64,000 nt of DNA, from assembly GCA_963698645.1 (NCBI GenBank), contig CAVORP010000009.1, positions 496,001-560,000 of the forward strand, in the 5' to 3' direction. Positions 1 through 9,009 of this stretch are shown piece by piece. The DNA is from Ovoidimarina sp963698645. Lineage in GTDB: Bacteria; Pseudomonadota; Alphaproteobacteria; Rhodobacterales; Rhodobacteraceae. The notes beneath the pieces are model-generated. The model was not told the DNA's origin. It was given only the letters and a program-made list of their open reading frames with translations, and searched no databases. The first letter of the stretch is position 1; each line of letters begins with the position of its first letter. A program made the position numbers and the translations under genes.

Positions 1-2018
1 TCAGGAGCCTCTGGAGCTTCGGAGATCTCTTCGACCGCGGCAGCCTCGGCCGCCTCGTCGATATCCGCCATCAGCGATGCATCGACAGATACGACCGGGG
101 CGGCTTCGCGCACCGGTCGCGTAGCCGTCTTGAACTTCTCGATCGTGAAATCCGGGCTGATCAGATGGCCGTCGCCCTCGATCCGGACGCTCATCCCATA
201 GCGGCCCTCGATCCCGGCGATATGCTCGCGCTTCTGGTTCATGAGGAAGTTCATGATCGACACCGGCGCCTTTACCAGCACTTCGCGCGTGCGGCCCCGG
301 GTGCCCTCTTCCTCGATCTGGCGCAGGATGGTCAGGCCAAGGCTGTCATCAGAGCGCACGAGGCCCGTACCATGGCAGGACGGACAGGGCTGGGTCGATG
401 CCTCGAGCATGCCGGGGCGCAGCCGCTGACGGCTCATCTCAAGCAGGCCGAAGCCTGAAATCCGGCCGACCTGAATGCGCGCCCGGTCGGTCTTCAGCTT
501 GTCTTTCAGGCGCTTCTCGACGGCAGCGTTGTTCTTGCGCTCTTCCATGTCGATGAAGTCGATCACGATCAGACCAGCAAGGTCACGCAGGCGCAACTGC
601 CGCGCCACCTCGTCGGCGGCTTCGAGGTTGGTCTTGGTCGCAGTGTCCTCGATCGAGCCTTCCTTGGTCGCCCGGCCCGAGTTCACGTCGATCGCCACCA
701 GCGCCTCGGTGATACCGATCACGATGTAACCACCGGATTTGAGCTGTACCGTCGGGTTGAACATACCCGCCAGATAGCTTTCCACCTGATAGCGCGCGAA
801 AAGCGGCATCGCCTCGGTGTAGTGTTTCACGTTCTTGGCGTGGGACGGCATGATCATCTTCATGAAGTCCTTGGCCACGCGGTAGCCCGCCTCGCCCTCG
901 ACGAACACCTCGTCGATATCGCGGTTGTAAAGATCGCGGATTGACCGCTTGATCAGGTTGCCTTCTTCATAGATCTGCGCCGGCGCAATGGATTTGAGCG
1001 TCAATTCGCGGATCTGCTCCCACATCCGTTGCAGATACTCATAATCGCGCTTGATCTCGGTCTTGGTGCGTTGCGCGCCTGCGGTCCGCACGATCAGGCC
1101 GGCGCCCCGGGGCACATCGATTTCAGAGGCGATTTCCTTAAGTTTCTTGCGGTCCGCGGCATTGGTGATCTTGCGGGAGATACCGCCACCGCGCGCGGTA
1201 TTTGGCATCAGAACGCAGTAGCGGCCAGCAAGCGACAGGTAGGTGGTGAGTGCGGCGCCCTTGTTGCCCCGCTCTTCTTTGACGACCTGCACCAGAAGGA
1301 TCTGGCGAACCTTGATCACTTCCTGGATCTTGTATTTTCGGGGCTTGGGACGGCGCGGCGCGCGGATCTCTTCGGCCACATCTTCATCGGCGACAGATTC
1401 GATGGAATCGTCGCGATCGGACGCCTCGGTGATACCGTCGTCCGCCTCTTCGTCGGAATCCTCGGGCTTAGCTTGCGCCATTGGCGAGGGCTCTTCCACC
1501 GGCGTCTCGGGCACCCGCTCCATCGGCGAGCTTGCCTCCTCATCGGCGAAATCGACCGCGTCCTCGTCTTCCTCGAGATCGACCACGTCCATGCCCGCGA
1601 TATCGCGGGTTTCGACTGCATCCTCGTTGCTGGATGCCGTCTCGGCCTGGGCCTTGCCGCGCGACCGCGACCGCGAGCGCGATCGGCGCTTCGGTTTTTC
1701 CTCGTCTTCCTCGGCGGCCTGCGCTTCTGCATAGGCCATTTCCTCGGCCAGGAGCGCTTCGCGATCCGCGACCGGGATCTGGTAATAGTCAGGATGGATT
1801 TCCGAGAAGGCGAGGAAACCGTGACGGTTCCCGCCGTAATCCACGAAGGCCGCCTGAAGCGACGGTTCGACCCGCGTTACTTTTGCGAGATAGATATTTC
1901 CGGCAAGCTGCCGTTTGTTTTCGGATTCAAAGTCGAACTCTTCAACTTTGTTTCCGTCGACCACCACGACGCGAGTCTCCTCGGCGTGGGTGGCATCGAT
2001 AAGCATCTTCTTTGGCAT
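1..2018 (-). CDS. rne: Ribonuclease E/G (5' portion, cut by window edge)
   Basis: Endoribonuclease of the RNase E/G family, the core of RNA turnover and rRNA/tRNA maturation. It starts at the ATG at 2018 with MPKKMLIDATHAEETRVVVV, the typical alphaproteobacterial N-terminus. An S1-like domain follows and is interrupted at roughly residues 90-225 by a long acidic and Arg/Ser-rich insertion. The catalytic part then contains AIDVNSGR and the Zn-link Cys pair in CPSCHGTG. The frame is still open at base 3, after about 672 codons, so the C-terminal degradosome scaffold lies outside. The acidic insert inside the S1 region is usual in Rhodobacterales. It is separated from dctD by a 456-base leader. 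The assignment is secure. Confidence 0.96.
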   Translation of the reverse strand, partial: MPKKMLIDATHAEETRVVVVDGNKVEEFDFESENKRQLAGNIYLAKVTRVEPSLQAAFVDYGGNRHGFLAFSEIHPDYYQIPVADREALLAEEMAYAEAQAAEEDEEKPKRRSRSRSRSRGKAQAETASSNEDAVETRDIAGMDVVDLEEDEDAVDFADEEASSPMERVPETPVEEPSPMAQAKPEDSDEEADDGITEASDRDDSIESVADEDVAEEIRAPRRPKPRKYKIQEVIKVRQILLVQVVKEERGNKGAALTTYLSLAGRYCVLMPNTARGGGISRKITNAADRKKLKEIASEIDVPRGAGLIVRTAGAQRTKTEIKRDYEYLQRMWEQIRELTLKSIAPAQIYEEGNLIKRSIRDLYNRDIDEVFVEGEAGYRVAKDFMKMIMPSHAKNVKHYTEAMPLFARYQVESYLAGMFNPTVQLKSGGYIVIGITEALVAIDVNSGRATKEGSIEDTATKTNLEAADEVARQLRLRDLAGLIVIDFIDMEERKNNAAVEKRLKDKLKTDRARIQVGRISGFGLLEMSRQRLRPGMLEASTQPCPSCHGTGLVRSDDSLGLTILRQIEEEGTRGRTREVLVKAPVSIMNFLMNQKREHIAGIEGRYGMSVRIEGDGHLISPDFTIEKFKTATRPVREAAPVVSVDASLMADIDEAAEAAAVEEISEAPEAP

Positions 2019-2474
2019 GTTGACTTTCGGCAGACAGTTCGCCGCCTGTCACCCGGAGGCGCAAGTGTACGGAATGTCTGGCTATTTGGGGTGAACGCTC
2101 GGAACATGCCAAGTTGCAGACGAGCGCATTCGCCCTCTGCCCAATGCCTGACAATGTCCACGCGCGTTATCACGTTTCTTCTCCGATGCCCCGGAAGGCA
2201 CCTGTTATCTCGCCCGCTGACGCCTGCGCGCTCGGGCAATTCCTCTGGCCCGGACGGGCCACTTATTGCGCTTTGAAACCTTCGGCATTCCGACCGGGTC
2301 GTTGCTTCAAAAGCGCGAATCCAATTAAGGCGGGCGTCGATGCATCGCATCGGCTCGCCGTTCGGTCACCATAGTGTGGTTGCTTGCCGTTTGACAATCG
2401 TCAAATTGACGCCGCGGCTGCGGCAGGTCCCACCGCGCCCGGCAGCCGTTCTCGACTGCCGGGGGGTTCCGTGC
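2019..2474. other. Long non-coding leader of rne
   Basis: These 456 bases separate the rne start from the dctD stop, with both genes on the minus strand. I see no convincing CDS here, because the open frames crossing it are shadows. The promoter candidate at 2368-2405 implies a leader of about 350 nt. Long rne leaders are known in Enterobacteria to mediate autoregulation by RNase E. Whether this one does is inference. Confidence 0.5.
2368..2405 (-). promoter_or_regulatory. Candidate rne promoter overlapping a perfect inverted repeat
   Basis: On the minus strand TTGTCA (2397-2392) and TATGGT (2373-2368) are 18 nt apart, a plausible sigma-70 type pair. The -35 lies inside a perfect inverted repeat, TTTGAC-AATC-GTCAAA (2390-2405), which could be an operator. 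No experimental support is visible, and promoter calls from sequence in this group are weak. Confidence 0.35.
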
Positions 2475-3806
2475 TCAAAGGTAATCCGACCGCTGCAACC
2501 CGTATTTTGCCATCTTCTCGTTGAGCGTCCGGCGCGGGAGGCACAATTCGTCCATCACGGCGGCGATCGAGCCGCGGTGGCGACGCATCGTATTGTCGAT
2601 CAGCATGCGTTCGAAAGCCTCGACATATTCCTTGAGCGGCTTGCCCTCGGTCGTCATGGCCGGGGCGGCCCCCTCGTCATCAGCCATCAAAAGCGAGGCG
2701 ATCGTGCCCGATCCGCGTCGGTTCTGAAGCACCGCGCGCTCGGCCACGTTGATCAGTTGCCGTACGTTGCCGGGCCAAGGTGCCTGAAGCAGCTGCGCCG
2801 CCTCTTGCGCGCCGATCGCGGGTGCATCGCAGCCGTATTCATCGGCGTATTGCTCGGTGAAACGGGCGAACAGAGTCAGTACATCTTCGCCCCGCGCACG
2901 CAGCGGCGGAAGAGTGATCTTCATTGCCGCAAGCCGATAGAAGAGATCGGGCCGAAGAACATCCTCGCAAGTCTTACCCTGCGCCTGCAGGTTCGAGATC
3001 GCGACAATCCGCGTCTCGGGCGGCGTGCCCTGGTCGTTAATCCATGTCAGCAGCCGCCCCTGAAGCGCGGTGGGAAGCGCGTCGATATCTTCCAGCACGA
3101 GTGTGCCGCCGCGCGCCTCTTCGATCAGCGGCAGCTGGCCACCTTCCTCCATCGGGCCCAGAAGCCGCCTTGACAGCGACTCCTCGTCCAGCGACCCGCA
3201 GGAAAAGATGACGAATTTCCGCCCCGGATTGGCACCGACGGCGTGAAGCGCATGCGCGACCAGCGTCTTGCCCGTTCCCGTCTCACCATCGATCAGCACG
3301 TGACCTTCGGCCTGACCCAGATCCAGGATATCTTCGCGCAGCCGCTCCATTTCCGGCGAAGAGCCGATCAGCTTCTTCATAATCCCGGTGCCATCGCCCA
3401 GTTCGCGGCGCAGCGCGCGGTTGTTCAGCGTCAGACGGCGACTTGTGGTGGCCTTCTTGGCAAGCTCCGTCATCCGGTCGGGGTTGAACGGCTTTTCCAG
3501 AAAGTCATAGGCCCCGACCCGCATCGCCTCGACCGCCATGGGTACGTCGCCATGGCCCGTGATCATGATCACGGGAAGCCCGGAATCGACGCTCATCAGG
3601 CGCTTGAGGAACTGCATCCCGTCCATGCCCGGCATCTTGATGTCCGACAGGACCACACCGGGATAATCGGACCCCACCACTTTCAGCGCCTCTTCGGCAC
3701 TGGCGTAGGTTTCAGTGTCGAACCCCGACAGGGCCAACCACTGACTGATCGAGCGGCGCATGTCCTGCTCGTCATCCACGATCGCGATCTTCATAGCCTG
3801 TGCCAT
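2475..3806 (-). CDS. dctD: DctD-type response regulator lacking the sigma-54 GAFTGA loop
   Basis: Response regulator paired with the adjacent DctB and predicted to control C4-dicarboxylate uptake. The 443 residues comprise a receiver domain (D11, D12, phospho-acceptor D55, K105), an AAA+ domain (Walker A GETGTGKT at 174-181, Walker-B-like TLVLED at 235-240) and a C-terminal Fis-type helix-turn-helix. The GAFTGA segment that contacts sigma-54 is absent. Where ESELFGHEKGAFTGA is expected, the protein reads SRRLLGPMEEGGQLPLIEEA, which is shortened. Such loss is known in Rhodobacter capsulatus NtrC and HupR, which work with sigma-70. GGGGAG six bases upstream supports the ATG at 3806. A 9-base gap to dctB implies one operon. 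Confidence 0.9.
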   Translation of the reverse strand: MAQAMKIAIVDDEQDMRRSISQWLALSGFDTETYASAEEALKVVGSDYPGVVLSDIKMPGMDGMQFLKRLMSVDSGLPVIMITGHGDVPMAVEAMRVGAYDFLEKPFNPDRMTELAKKATTSRRLTLNNRALRRELGDGTGIMKKLIGSSPEMERLREDILDLGQAEGHVLIDGETGTGKTLVAHALHAVGANPGRKFVIFSCGSLDEESLSRRLLGPMEEGGQLPLIEEARGGTLVLEDIDALPTALQGRLLTWINDQGTPPETRIVAISNLQAQGKTCEDVLRPDLFYRLAAMKITLPPLRARGEDVLTLFARFTEQYADEYGCDAPAIGAQEAAQLLQAPWPGNVRQLINVAERAVLQNRRGSGTIASLLMADDEGAAPAMTTEGKPLKEYVEAFERMLIDNTMRRHRGSIAAVMDELCLPRRTLNEKMAKYGLQRSDYL

Positions 3807-3815
3807 GGCACTCCC

Positions 3816-5570
3816 CTATTCAGCCGCCTGACTCTCCGCCCGATAGGACGGAAGCCGTATCTCGAAAACTGCGCCGCCCGAGCGACCGTTGCGGGCCGTC
3901 AGACGACCGCCTAGGTCGTTCACAATTCCGGACGAAATGGCAAGCCCCAACCCAACTCCGTCGCCCGGAGCCTTGGTGGTGTAGAACGGCTCGAACAAGG
4001 CCTCGAAATCCTCGATGCCGTGGCCATTGTCGCGCACCGCGATCAGGACGCTGTCACCGCCGCTTACCAGGATCTCGACCTTGGCTTGCTCCGTCCCGCC
4101 GCTGGCATCCAGCGCGTTCCGCATCAGATTGATAAGCACCTGCTCCAGCCGCAACTTGTCGGCCATCACCATGACCGGTTCGCGTGGCATCGTCAGGTTG
4201 ATTTCGACCCGACGCTGTTTCAGTTGCGGCTCCATCATTTCCAGCGCGGACGACACCGAAGCCCTTGCATCCATTGGCTCAAACGCATCGCCACCCTTGC
4301 GTGCATAGCTCTTCAGTTGCCGCGTGATCGCCCCCATCCGTTCGATCAAACCGTCGATCCGCTGGAACGAACTCAGGGCCTCCTCCGGACGCCGCCGTTG
4401 CAGCAGAAGCCGCGCCCCGGCAAGGTAGGTTTTCATCGCCGCAAGCGGCTGGTTCAACTCGTGGCTGACCGCTGCCGACATCTCGCCGAGAATGGCAAGT
4501 TTGCTGGATTGCTGGATCGTCTGTTCCGCCACTTCGAGGTTCTTTTCGGCCCGTTCCCGCTCGGCGATTTCCCGCTGTAGCGCATCGTTGAGCTGGCGGA
4601 GTTCTGCCGATTCCTTCTGGAAGACAGCCGAGCGGACCTGCGCCCTTCGGCTGACCAAATAGAAGGCCACAGCCAGAAGGATCGAGAAGGTCATGATCTC
4701 GAGCGCCAGAAACACGTTCACCCGCTCGCGGACGCTGGCATAGGTGGTGAAGCTGGTCATGCGCCAGCCCTGGAAGCCGATCCGCGATTCCTGCCGCATG
4801 ACCTGATCGCCGCTGAAGAAGGCCTCCACCGGAAGGGCCGCCCAACTTGCCGTGGCCTGAACCGCGCGCTCGATCGCATTGGGCGCGGACCGGGCGGCGA
4901 GTGCCTCGTTCTCGGTCAGGCCGCGCCACCGGCTCTCCGTGGCCAGAATGATCTCGCCTTCTGTATCGATCACCATTACCGCGTCCGAGAAACCGGACCA
5001 CGAGTCTTCGAACTTGCGCAGATCGACGCCCACCACAATCACACCGATCAACGCGCCGCTGATCTCGATCCGGCGGGAATAGTTGAAATCGATCGCCCCG
5101 CTTTCCTGCCGGAAGGTGGTGAACACGGTCTCGTTCGAGCGCTGCGCATCCACGAAATAACCGCTGGAGCGATGCTGGGTGCCTAGCCGTTCGCGATCCG
5201 TCGCGGCCACGGCGCGGCCATCGGCATCAAGAAGCAGAAGGCTCGCCGCCCCGATCTCGTCGCGGTAACTGATAAGCCGTTGCGAAGACTGCACGAAATC
5301 GCCCGATGTCAGCGCCCCGATCAGCGCCGGGTCGCGCGACAACAGCAGCGGCACGACCGAGTTCCGTTGCAACTCGCTCAGCAGGTTCCCCGAATAGAGC
5401 GCCAGACGCACTTCGGCGCGGTTCCGCGTCGTATCCGTATAGCGCAAAGTCAGGAAATGATTCGTGACCCAGACCACCGAGACTGCGATCGCGATGAAGG
5501 CCACGAACAGCACCCGAATGCGCCAAAGCGCGCTCGGGTCCATTTCATTGGTGTTGCGGGATGCGGCCAT
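3816..5570 (-). CDS. dctB: C4-dicarboxylate sensor histidine kinase DctB
   Basis: Membrane sensor kinase of 584 residues. It has a first transmembrane segment at about 18-39, a periplasmic tandem-PAS-like sensor region (about 40-285), a second membrane segment (about 287-307), a coiled linker, and the HisKA domain with phospho-acceptor H370 in AAVSHELNQPLAAMK. A HATPase domain follows, with glycine boxes DNGHGI and GVGLGLAI. The SHELNQPL box is typical of DctB/FixL-like HPK4 kinases. It is followed after 9 bases by its regulator dctD. The start lies only 33 bases downstream of purQ, so read-through from the pur operon is possible. No dctPQM transporter is in the window. Confidence 0.93.
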   Translation of the reverse strand: MAASRNTNEMDPSALWRIRVLFVAFIAIAVSVVWVTNHFLTLRYTDTTRNRAEVRLALYSGNLLSELQRNSVVPLLLSRDPALIGALTSGDFVQSSQRLISYRDEIGAASLLLLDADGRAVAATDRERLGTQHRSSGYFVDAQRSNETVFTTFRQESGAIDFNYSRRIEISGALIGVIVVGVDLRKFEDSWSGFSDAVMVIDTEGEIILATESRWRGLTENEALAARSAPNAIERAVQATASWAALPVEAFFSGDQVMRQESRIGFQGWRMTSFTTYASVRERVNVFLALEIMTFSILLAVAFYLVSRRAQVRSAVFQKESAELRQLNDALQREIAERERAEKNLEVAEQTIQQSSKLAILGEMSAAVSHELNQPLAAMKTYLAGARLLLQRRRPEEALSSFQRIDGLIERMGAITRQLKSYARKGGDAFEPMDARASVSSALEMMEPQLKQRRVEINLTMPREPVMVMADKLRLEQVLINLMRNALDASGGTEQAKVEILVSGGDSVLIAVRDNGHGIEDFEALFEPFYTTKAPGDGVGLGLAISSGIVNDLGGRLTARNGRSGGAVFEIRLPSYRAESQAAE

Positions 5571-5603
5571 GGGTGCAGAGAGTACGCCGGATGTCCCCCC
5601 CGC

Positions 5604-6272
5604 TCAAGCGTCGGCCAACGCACCTGCCAGCGATGTGAAGAGCGCCGCGCCGTCCCGGCTGCCATGGATCGCGTCGATTGCCCGCTCGGGATGGGGCATC
5701 AGGCCCAGAACCCGCCGGTTTTCCGACAAGATGCCCGCGATATCTCCCGCCGAACCGTTCACCGGCTCGGCATAGCTGAAGGCGATCCGATCCTCACCAC
5801 GCAGTTGCGCCAGAAGTTCGGATCCGGCCGCATAATTCCCATCGTGATGCGCGATCGGGAAGGACACCGTCTGGCCCTTCGTGTAGTTTGCAGTAAAGGC
5901 CGATGCCGTGGTCTCCACCCGCAGAGACACGGTGCGGCAGATGAATTTCAGACCGGCATTGCGCATGAGTGCACCCGGAAGCAAACCGGTTTCGGTCAGG
6001 ACCTGGAAACCGTTACAGATTCCAATAACATAACCGCCCTTGTTCGCGTGAGCGATCAATGCCTTGGTGATCGGTGAACGCGCCGCAATCGCCCCACAGC
6101 GAAGGTAATCCCCAAAGGAGAACCCGCCCGGCACGCCCACAAGATCCGTACCTGCGGGCAGGTCGGTATCCTTGTGCCAGACCATCTCGACCTCCATTCC
6201 GGCAGCACGAAACGCCACGGCAAGGTCTCGGTCGCAATTCGATCCGGGAAAAACGATGACGGCGGCTTTCAT
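5604..6272 (-). CDS. purQ: Phosphoribosylformylglycinamidine synthase, glutaminase subunit PurQ
   Basis: Class I glutamine amidotransferase subunit that supplies ammonia to PurL in purine synthesis (FGAR to FGAM). It is 222 residues, full length for the family. The nucleophile C86 lies in GICNGFQVL, and the His/Glu of the triad (H194, E196) lie in LMPHPERA. It ends the purS-ADH-purQ run, three bases after the alcohol dehydrogenase gene. The small PurQ plus PurS indicates the three-component FGAM synthase; purL is not in this window. Confidence 0.97.
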   Translation of the reverse strand: MKAAVIVFPGSNCDRDLAVAFRAAGMEVEMVWHKDTDLPAGTDLVGVPGGFSFGDYLRCGAIAARSPITKALIAHANKGGYVIGICNGFQVLTETGLLPGALMRNAGLKFICRTVSLRVETTASAFTANYTKGQTVSFPIAHHDGNYAAGSELLAQLRGEDRIAFSYAEPVNGSAGDIAGILSENRRVLGLMPHPERAIDAIHGSRDGAALFTSLAGALADA

Positions 6273-6275
6273 ATC

Positions 6276-7313
6276 CTACCCTTTCAGATCCGTGACCACG
6301 GCAACCCCCGGAGGGGTCGGCCCGTTGAAGGCATGCAATTCGGCCGAGACGCCGGACAACCCGATCTCGCGCGCGATCATCGGCGACATGTCCACCCGAC
6401 CTTGCGTGATCAGGCCAAGCAGGCTGGGATACCGCCATGCCGGCATTCCACGCGTGCCGAACAGCGCCAGATTGCCCTGATAGACCGCGCTCATGTTGAT
6501 TTCCATCCGGGCCGTGTGGCCCACCGGCATGCCCACCTGCACATGGCGACCAAGGGGCCGCAAGCATTCGATCGAGGCATTGGTGGTTTCAGGAATGCCA
6601 AGCGCCTCGACGCTCACATGCGCGCCACCGCCGGTGATCTCGCGAATACGCGCGGCTGTCTCGCCATCCCGGGCATTTATCGCGGCTTCAGCGCCCAATC
6701 CCTTGGCATGGTTCAGTTTTTCTTCGACTACATCCACGACGATCACCCGAGCGCCCATGGCCTGGCCAAGGATCAGGCAGGCCAGTCCGATGCCGCCGGT
6801 CCCATGAACGGCCAGCCATTCGCCCGGCTGAACCGCCGCGCGTCCGGTCAGAGCATGCCACGCCGTGGTCACGCGGCAGCCAAGCCCCGCCGCAACCGTG
6901 GGCGACATTCCCTCGGGCAAATGGGCCAGATTGTGGTCAAAAGGCACGGCCACGTATTCGGCGAAGGCCCCCGGCTCGACAAATCCCGGAAGACGCTGAT
7001 TGGGGCAGGTATTGCCGTGGCCCGACTGGCAGGACGGGCAGGACCCGCAGGCAAGGATGAAGGGCGCTACAAGCCGGTCACCCACCTTGTGAGTCGCGCG
7101 CGGCCCCGCCTCCACGACCTCGCCACAATATTCATGACCGCCGATCTGGCCCGGCTTCACCCGCGGATGCTCGCCACACCAGCCGTGCCAGTCCGACCGG
7201 CAGACACCGCAGGCCAGAACTCTGAGGATCACGCCGTCTTCGGGACAGGCGGGTTCGGGAACGTCTTCTAGGCTCAGATCGGCATTGTATTCCCGCAGGA
7301 CAGCCGCCCGCAT
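6276..7313 (-). CDS. Zinc-dependent alcohol dehydrogenase inside the pur operon
   Basis: Medium-chain dehydrogenase of 345 residues. Catalytic zinc ligands are C38 and the H60-E61 pair in GGHEYCG. The structural zinc tetrad is C89, C92, C95 and C103, and the nucleotide-binding loop is HGTGGIGLA. It resembles class III-like and threonine-dehydrogenase-like ADHs, and the substrate cannot be told. Its start overlaps the purS stop (TGATG) and purQ begins 3 bases after its stop, so it must be co-translated with the purine genes. A metabolic link to purine synthesis is not known to me. Insertion of an unrelated gene into an existing operon is the simplest reading. Confidence 0.9.
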   Translation of the reverse strand: MRAAVLREYNADLSLEDVPEPACPEDGVILRVLACGVCRSDWHGWCGEHPRVKPGQIGGHEYCGEVVEAGPRATHKVGDRLVAPFILACGSCPSCQSGHGNTCPNQRLPGFVEPGAFAEYVAVPFDHNLAHLPEGMSPTVAAGLGCRVTTAWHALTGRAAVQPGEWLAVHGTGGIGLACLILGQAMGARVIVVDVVEEKLNHAKGLGAEAAINARDGETAARIREITGGGAHVSVEALGIPETTNASIECLRPLGRHVQVGMPVGHTARMEINMSAVYQGNLALFGTRGMPAWRYPSLLGLITQGRVDMSPMIAREIGLSGVSAELHAFNGPTPPGVAVVTDLKG

Positions 7314-7543
7314 CAGCCCATCTCCACCCGGTAGCTTTCGATTACCGTGTTTGCGAGGAGCTTTTCACACATCTCGCGCACCACTTCCTCACCGGTGCCA
7401 TCAGCCAGATCCAGTTCGATCACCTTGCCCTGACGGACACCGTTCACACCCTCGAACCCCATGGCGCCCAAGGCGCGGCGCACCGCTTCTCCCTGCGGAT
7501 CGAGAACGCCCTGTTTCAACATCACATGCACCTTGGCCTTCAT
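7313..7543 (-). CDS. purS: Phosphoribosylformylglycinamidine synthase subunit PurS
   Basis: Small 76-residue subunit that bridges PurL and PurQ in the three-component FGAM synthase. Typical PurS features are the N-terminal KVHVMLKQGVLDPQGEAVRR segment, the FEGVNGVRQGK loop and the C-terminal LLANTVIESYRV. The stop overlaps the start of the embedded alcohol dehydrogenase. It lies 65 bases downstream of purC on the same strand. Confidence 0.96.
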   Translation of the reverse strand: MKAKVHVMLKQGVLDPQGEAVRRALGAMGFEGVNGVRQGKVIELDLADGTGEEVVREMCEKLLANTVIESYRVEMG

Positions 7544-7608
7544 GCGCGCCCCTGCCCTTTCGTCCTGTTCAACTTCCGCAATTTCCCCATCTCACGTGCC
7601 TCGTGCAG

Positions 7609-8370
7609 CTAATTGATCAATGTGGGCTTCGTCGTATGCGTCACATTGGTGGGCAGAACGCCCAGCCGCCTCGCCACTTCGGTATAGGCATCGGCAAGCG
7701 AGCCAAGGTCATGGCGAAAGACGTCCTTGTCGAGCTTCTGGCCGCTCTCGATGTCCCACAACCGGCAGCTGTCGGGACTGATCTCGTCGGCAATGATGAG
7801 ACGCTGGAAATCACCGTCCCAGACGCGACCGATCTCGATCTTGAAGTCCACGAGCTTGATTCCGACCGCCAGCATGCAGCCTGACAGGAAATCGTTCACC
7901 CGCAGCGCGAGAGCCACCATATCATCCAGATCCTGCTGGCTCGCCCAGCCAAAGGCGATGATATGCTCTTCGCTGACCAGAGGATCGCCCAGCGCATCAT
8001 CCTTCAGACAGAACTCGACGATCGGGCGCGGCAAAGGCGTACCCTCGGCGATGCCCAGACGCTTGGTCATCGAGCCGGCCGCAAAGTTGCGGACCACGAC
8101 TTCCAGCGGGATAATCTCGACCTGGCGGATCAGTTGCTCACGCATGTTGATCCGCTTGATGAAATGCGTGGGCACGCCGATCTGCGCGAGGCCTGTCATG
8201 AAGAATTCGCTCAGCCGGTTGTTCAGAACCCCCTTGCCGTCGATCACGTCCTTTTTCTGGGCGTTGAAAGCTGTAGCGTCGTCCTTGAAATACTGCACGA
8301 AGGTTCCCGGTTCCGGGCCTTCATAAAGGATTTTCGCCTTGCCTTCATAAACCTTCTTTCGGCGTGCCAT
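7609..8370 (-). CDS. purC: Phosphoribosylaminoimidazole-succinocarboxamide synthase
   Basis: SAICAR synthetase, which ligates aspartate to CAIR with ATP in purine synthesis. I chose the ATG at 8370 (MARRKKVYEGKAKILYEG), giving 253 residues, the usual length. A GGAG lies 5-6 bases upstream, and an adjacent ATG at 8373 is the alternative. Family signatures are VEIIPLEVVVRNFAAGSM and LVDFKIEIGR. It heads the minus-strand run purC-purS-ADH-purQ-dctB-dctD and is divergent from the DUF1476 gene. Confidence 0.97.
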   Translation of the reverse strand: MARRKKVYEGKAKILYEGPEPGTFVQYFKDDATAFNAQKKDVIDGKGVLNNRLSEFFMTGLAQIGVPTHFIKRINMREQLIRQVEIIPLEVVVRNFAAGSMTKRLGIAEGTPLPRPIVEFCLKDDALGDPLVSEEHIIAFGWASQQDLDDMVALALRVNDFLSGCMLAVGIKLVDFKIEIGRVWDGDFQRLIIADEISPDSCRLWDIESGQKLDKDVFRHDLGSLADAYTEVARRLGVLPTNVTHTTKPTLIN

Positions 8371-8560
8371 CATGTCTCCAAAGAAAAGAATGCGCGCAGG
8401 CCCCGCGGGCCGCACGGCGACGTGCCGCCCTCATAGGGCAGAACGCGTCGTCCCACAAGAACGCGCCGCGAAACTCGGGCCGGAACGGCAACTCCCCCTT
8501 GGCAATCCCCGCTTCGGTGGGCATATCAGAAGAGACGCATACCCACGGCAGGAGAGCCCG

Positions 8561-8875
8561 ATGACCACGTTCGACGACCGCGAAAACGCTTTTGAGAACA
8601 AGTTCGCCCATGACGCCGAGATGCAGTTCAGGGCCGAGGCAAGGCGCAACAAGCTTCTCGGGCTCTGGGCTGCGGAACTTCTGGGAAAGACGGGCGAAGC
8701 AGCGGCGGACTATGCAAAAGAGGTGGTGAAGGCCGATTTCGAGGAAGCCGGACACGAGGATGTCGTGCGCAAGGTGGCCGCGGATTTGGGCGATCTGTCC
8801 TCTCCCGAGGAAATCCGGAGCAAGATGGACGCGCTCATGCCGGTGGCAAAGGCGCAACTGATGGACGAGGTCTAG
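8561..8875 (+). CDS. DUF1476 protein, F1-ATPase inhibitor subunit zeta
   Basis: A 104-residue, highly charged helical protein beginning MTTFDDRENAFENKFAHD, the hallmark of DUF1476. The Paracoccus denitrificans member is the zeta subunit that blocks rotary hydrolysis by the F1F0-ATPase through its N-terminus. The conserved N-terminal stretch is intact here, so inhibitory function is likely. The start at 8561 is set by GGAGAG seven bases upstream, and an upstream in-frame extension to 8372 lacks family similarity. It is divergent from purC, with a 190-base shared promoter region. Confidence 0.9.
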   Translation: MTTFDDRENAFENKFAHDAEMQFRAEARRNKLLGLWAAELLGKTGEAAADYAKEVVKADFEEAGHEDVVRKVAADLGDLSSPEEIRSKMDALMPVAKAQLMDEV

Positions 8876-8893
8876 ATCGGGTCTTCGATCTTT
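8874..8893 (+). terminator. Weak hairpin after the zeta-subunit gene
   Basis: AGATCG (8874-8879) and CGATCT (8886-8891) form a 6-bp stem with a 6-base loop, overlapping the stop codon and followed by only a few T. It may be a weak terminator before the methyltransferase gene. Confidence 0.3.
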
Positions 8894-9009
8894 CCCGTCT
8901 TCTCCATGACGGTTCTGCATTTGCGCTTCAGGCCGCACCGTGGCACTGGGACGCAGTCGAAACGAGGCCGGTGTCGCGATCCGCAGCCATCCGGACGAAA
9001 GGTAGCCCA

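Noticed and set aside
1029..2276. 415-codon plus-strand open frame
   Set aside because: Antisense shadow of rne; the minus strand encodes the clear RNase E catalytic sequence, and this frame has no ribosome site or domain.
8876..9009. Possible SAM, SAH or cobalamin riboswitch before the homocysteine methyltransferase
   Set aside because: The GGCACTGGGACG and GGCCGGTG pieces recall parts of B12 riboswitches, but the core boxes do not occur in the right order or pairing. A covariance-model search would decide.
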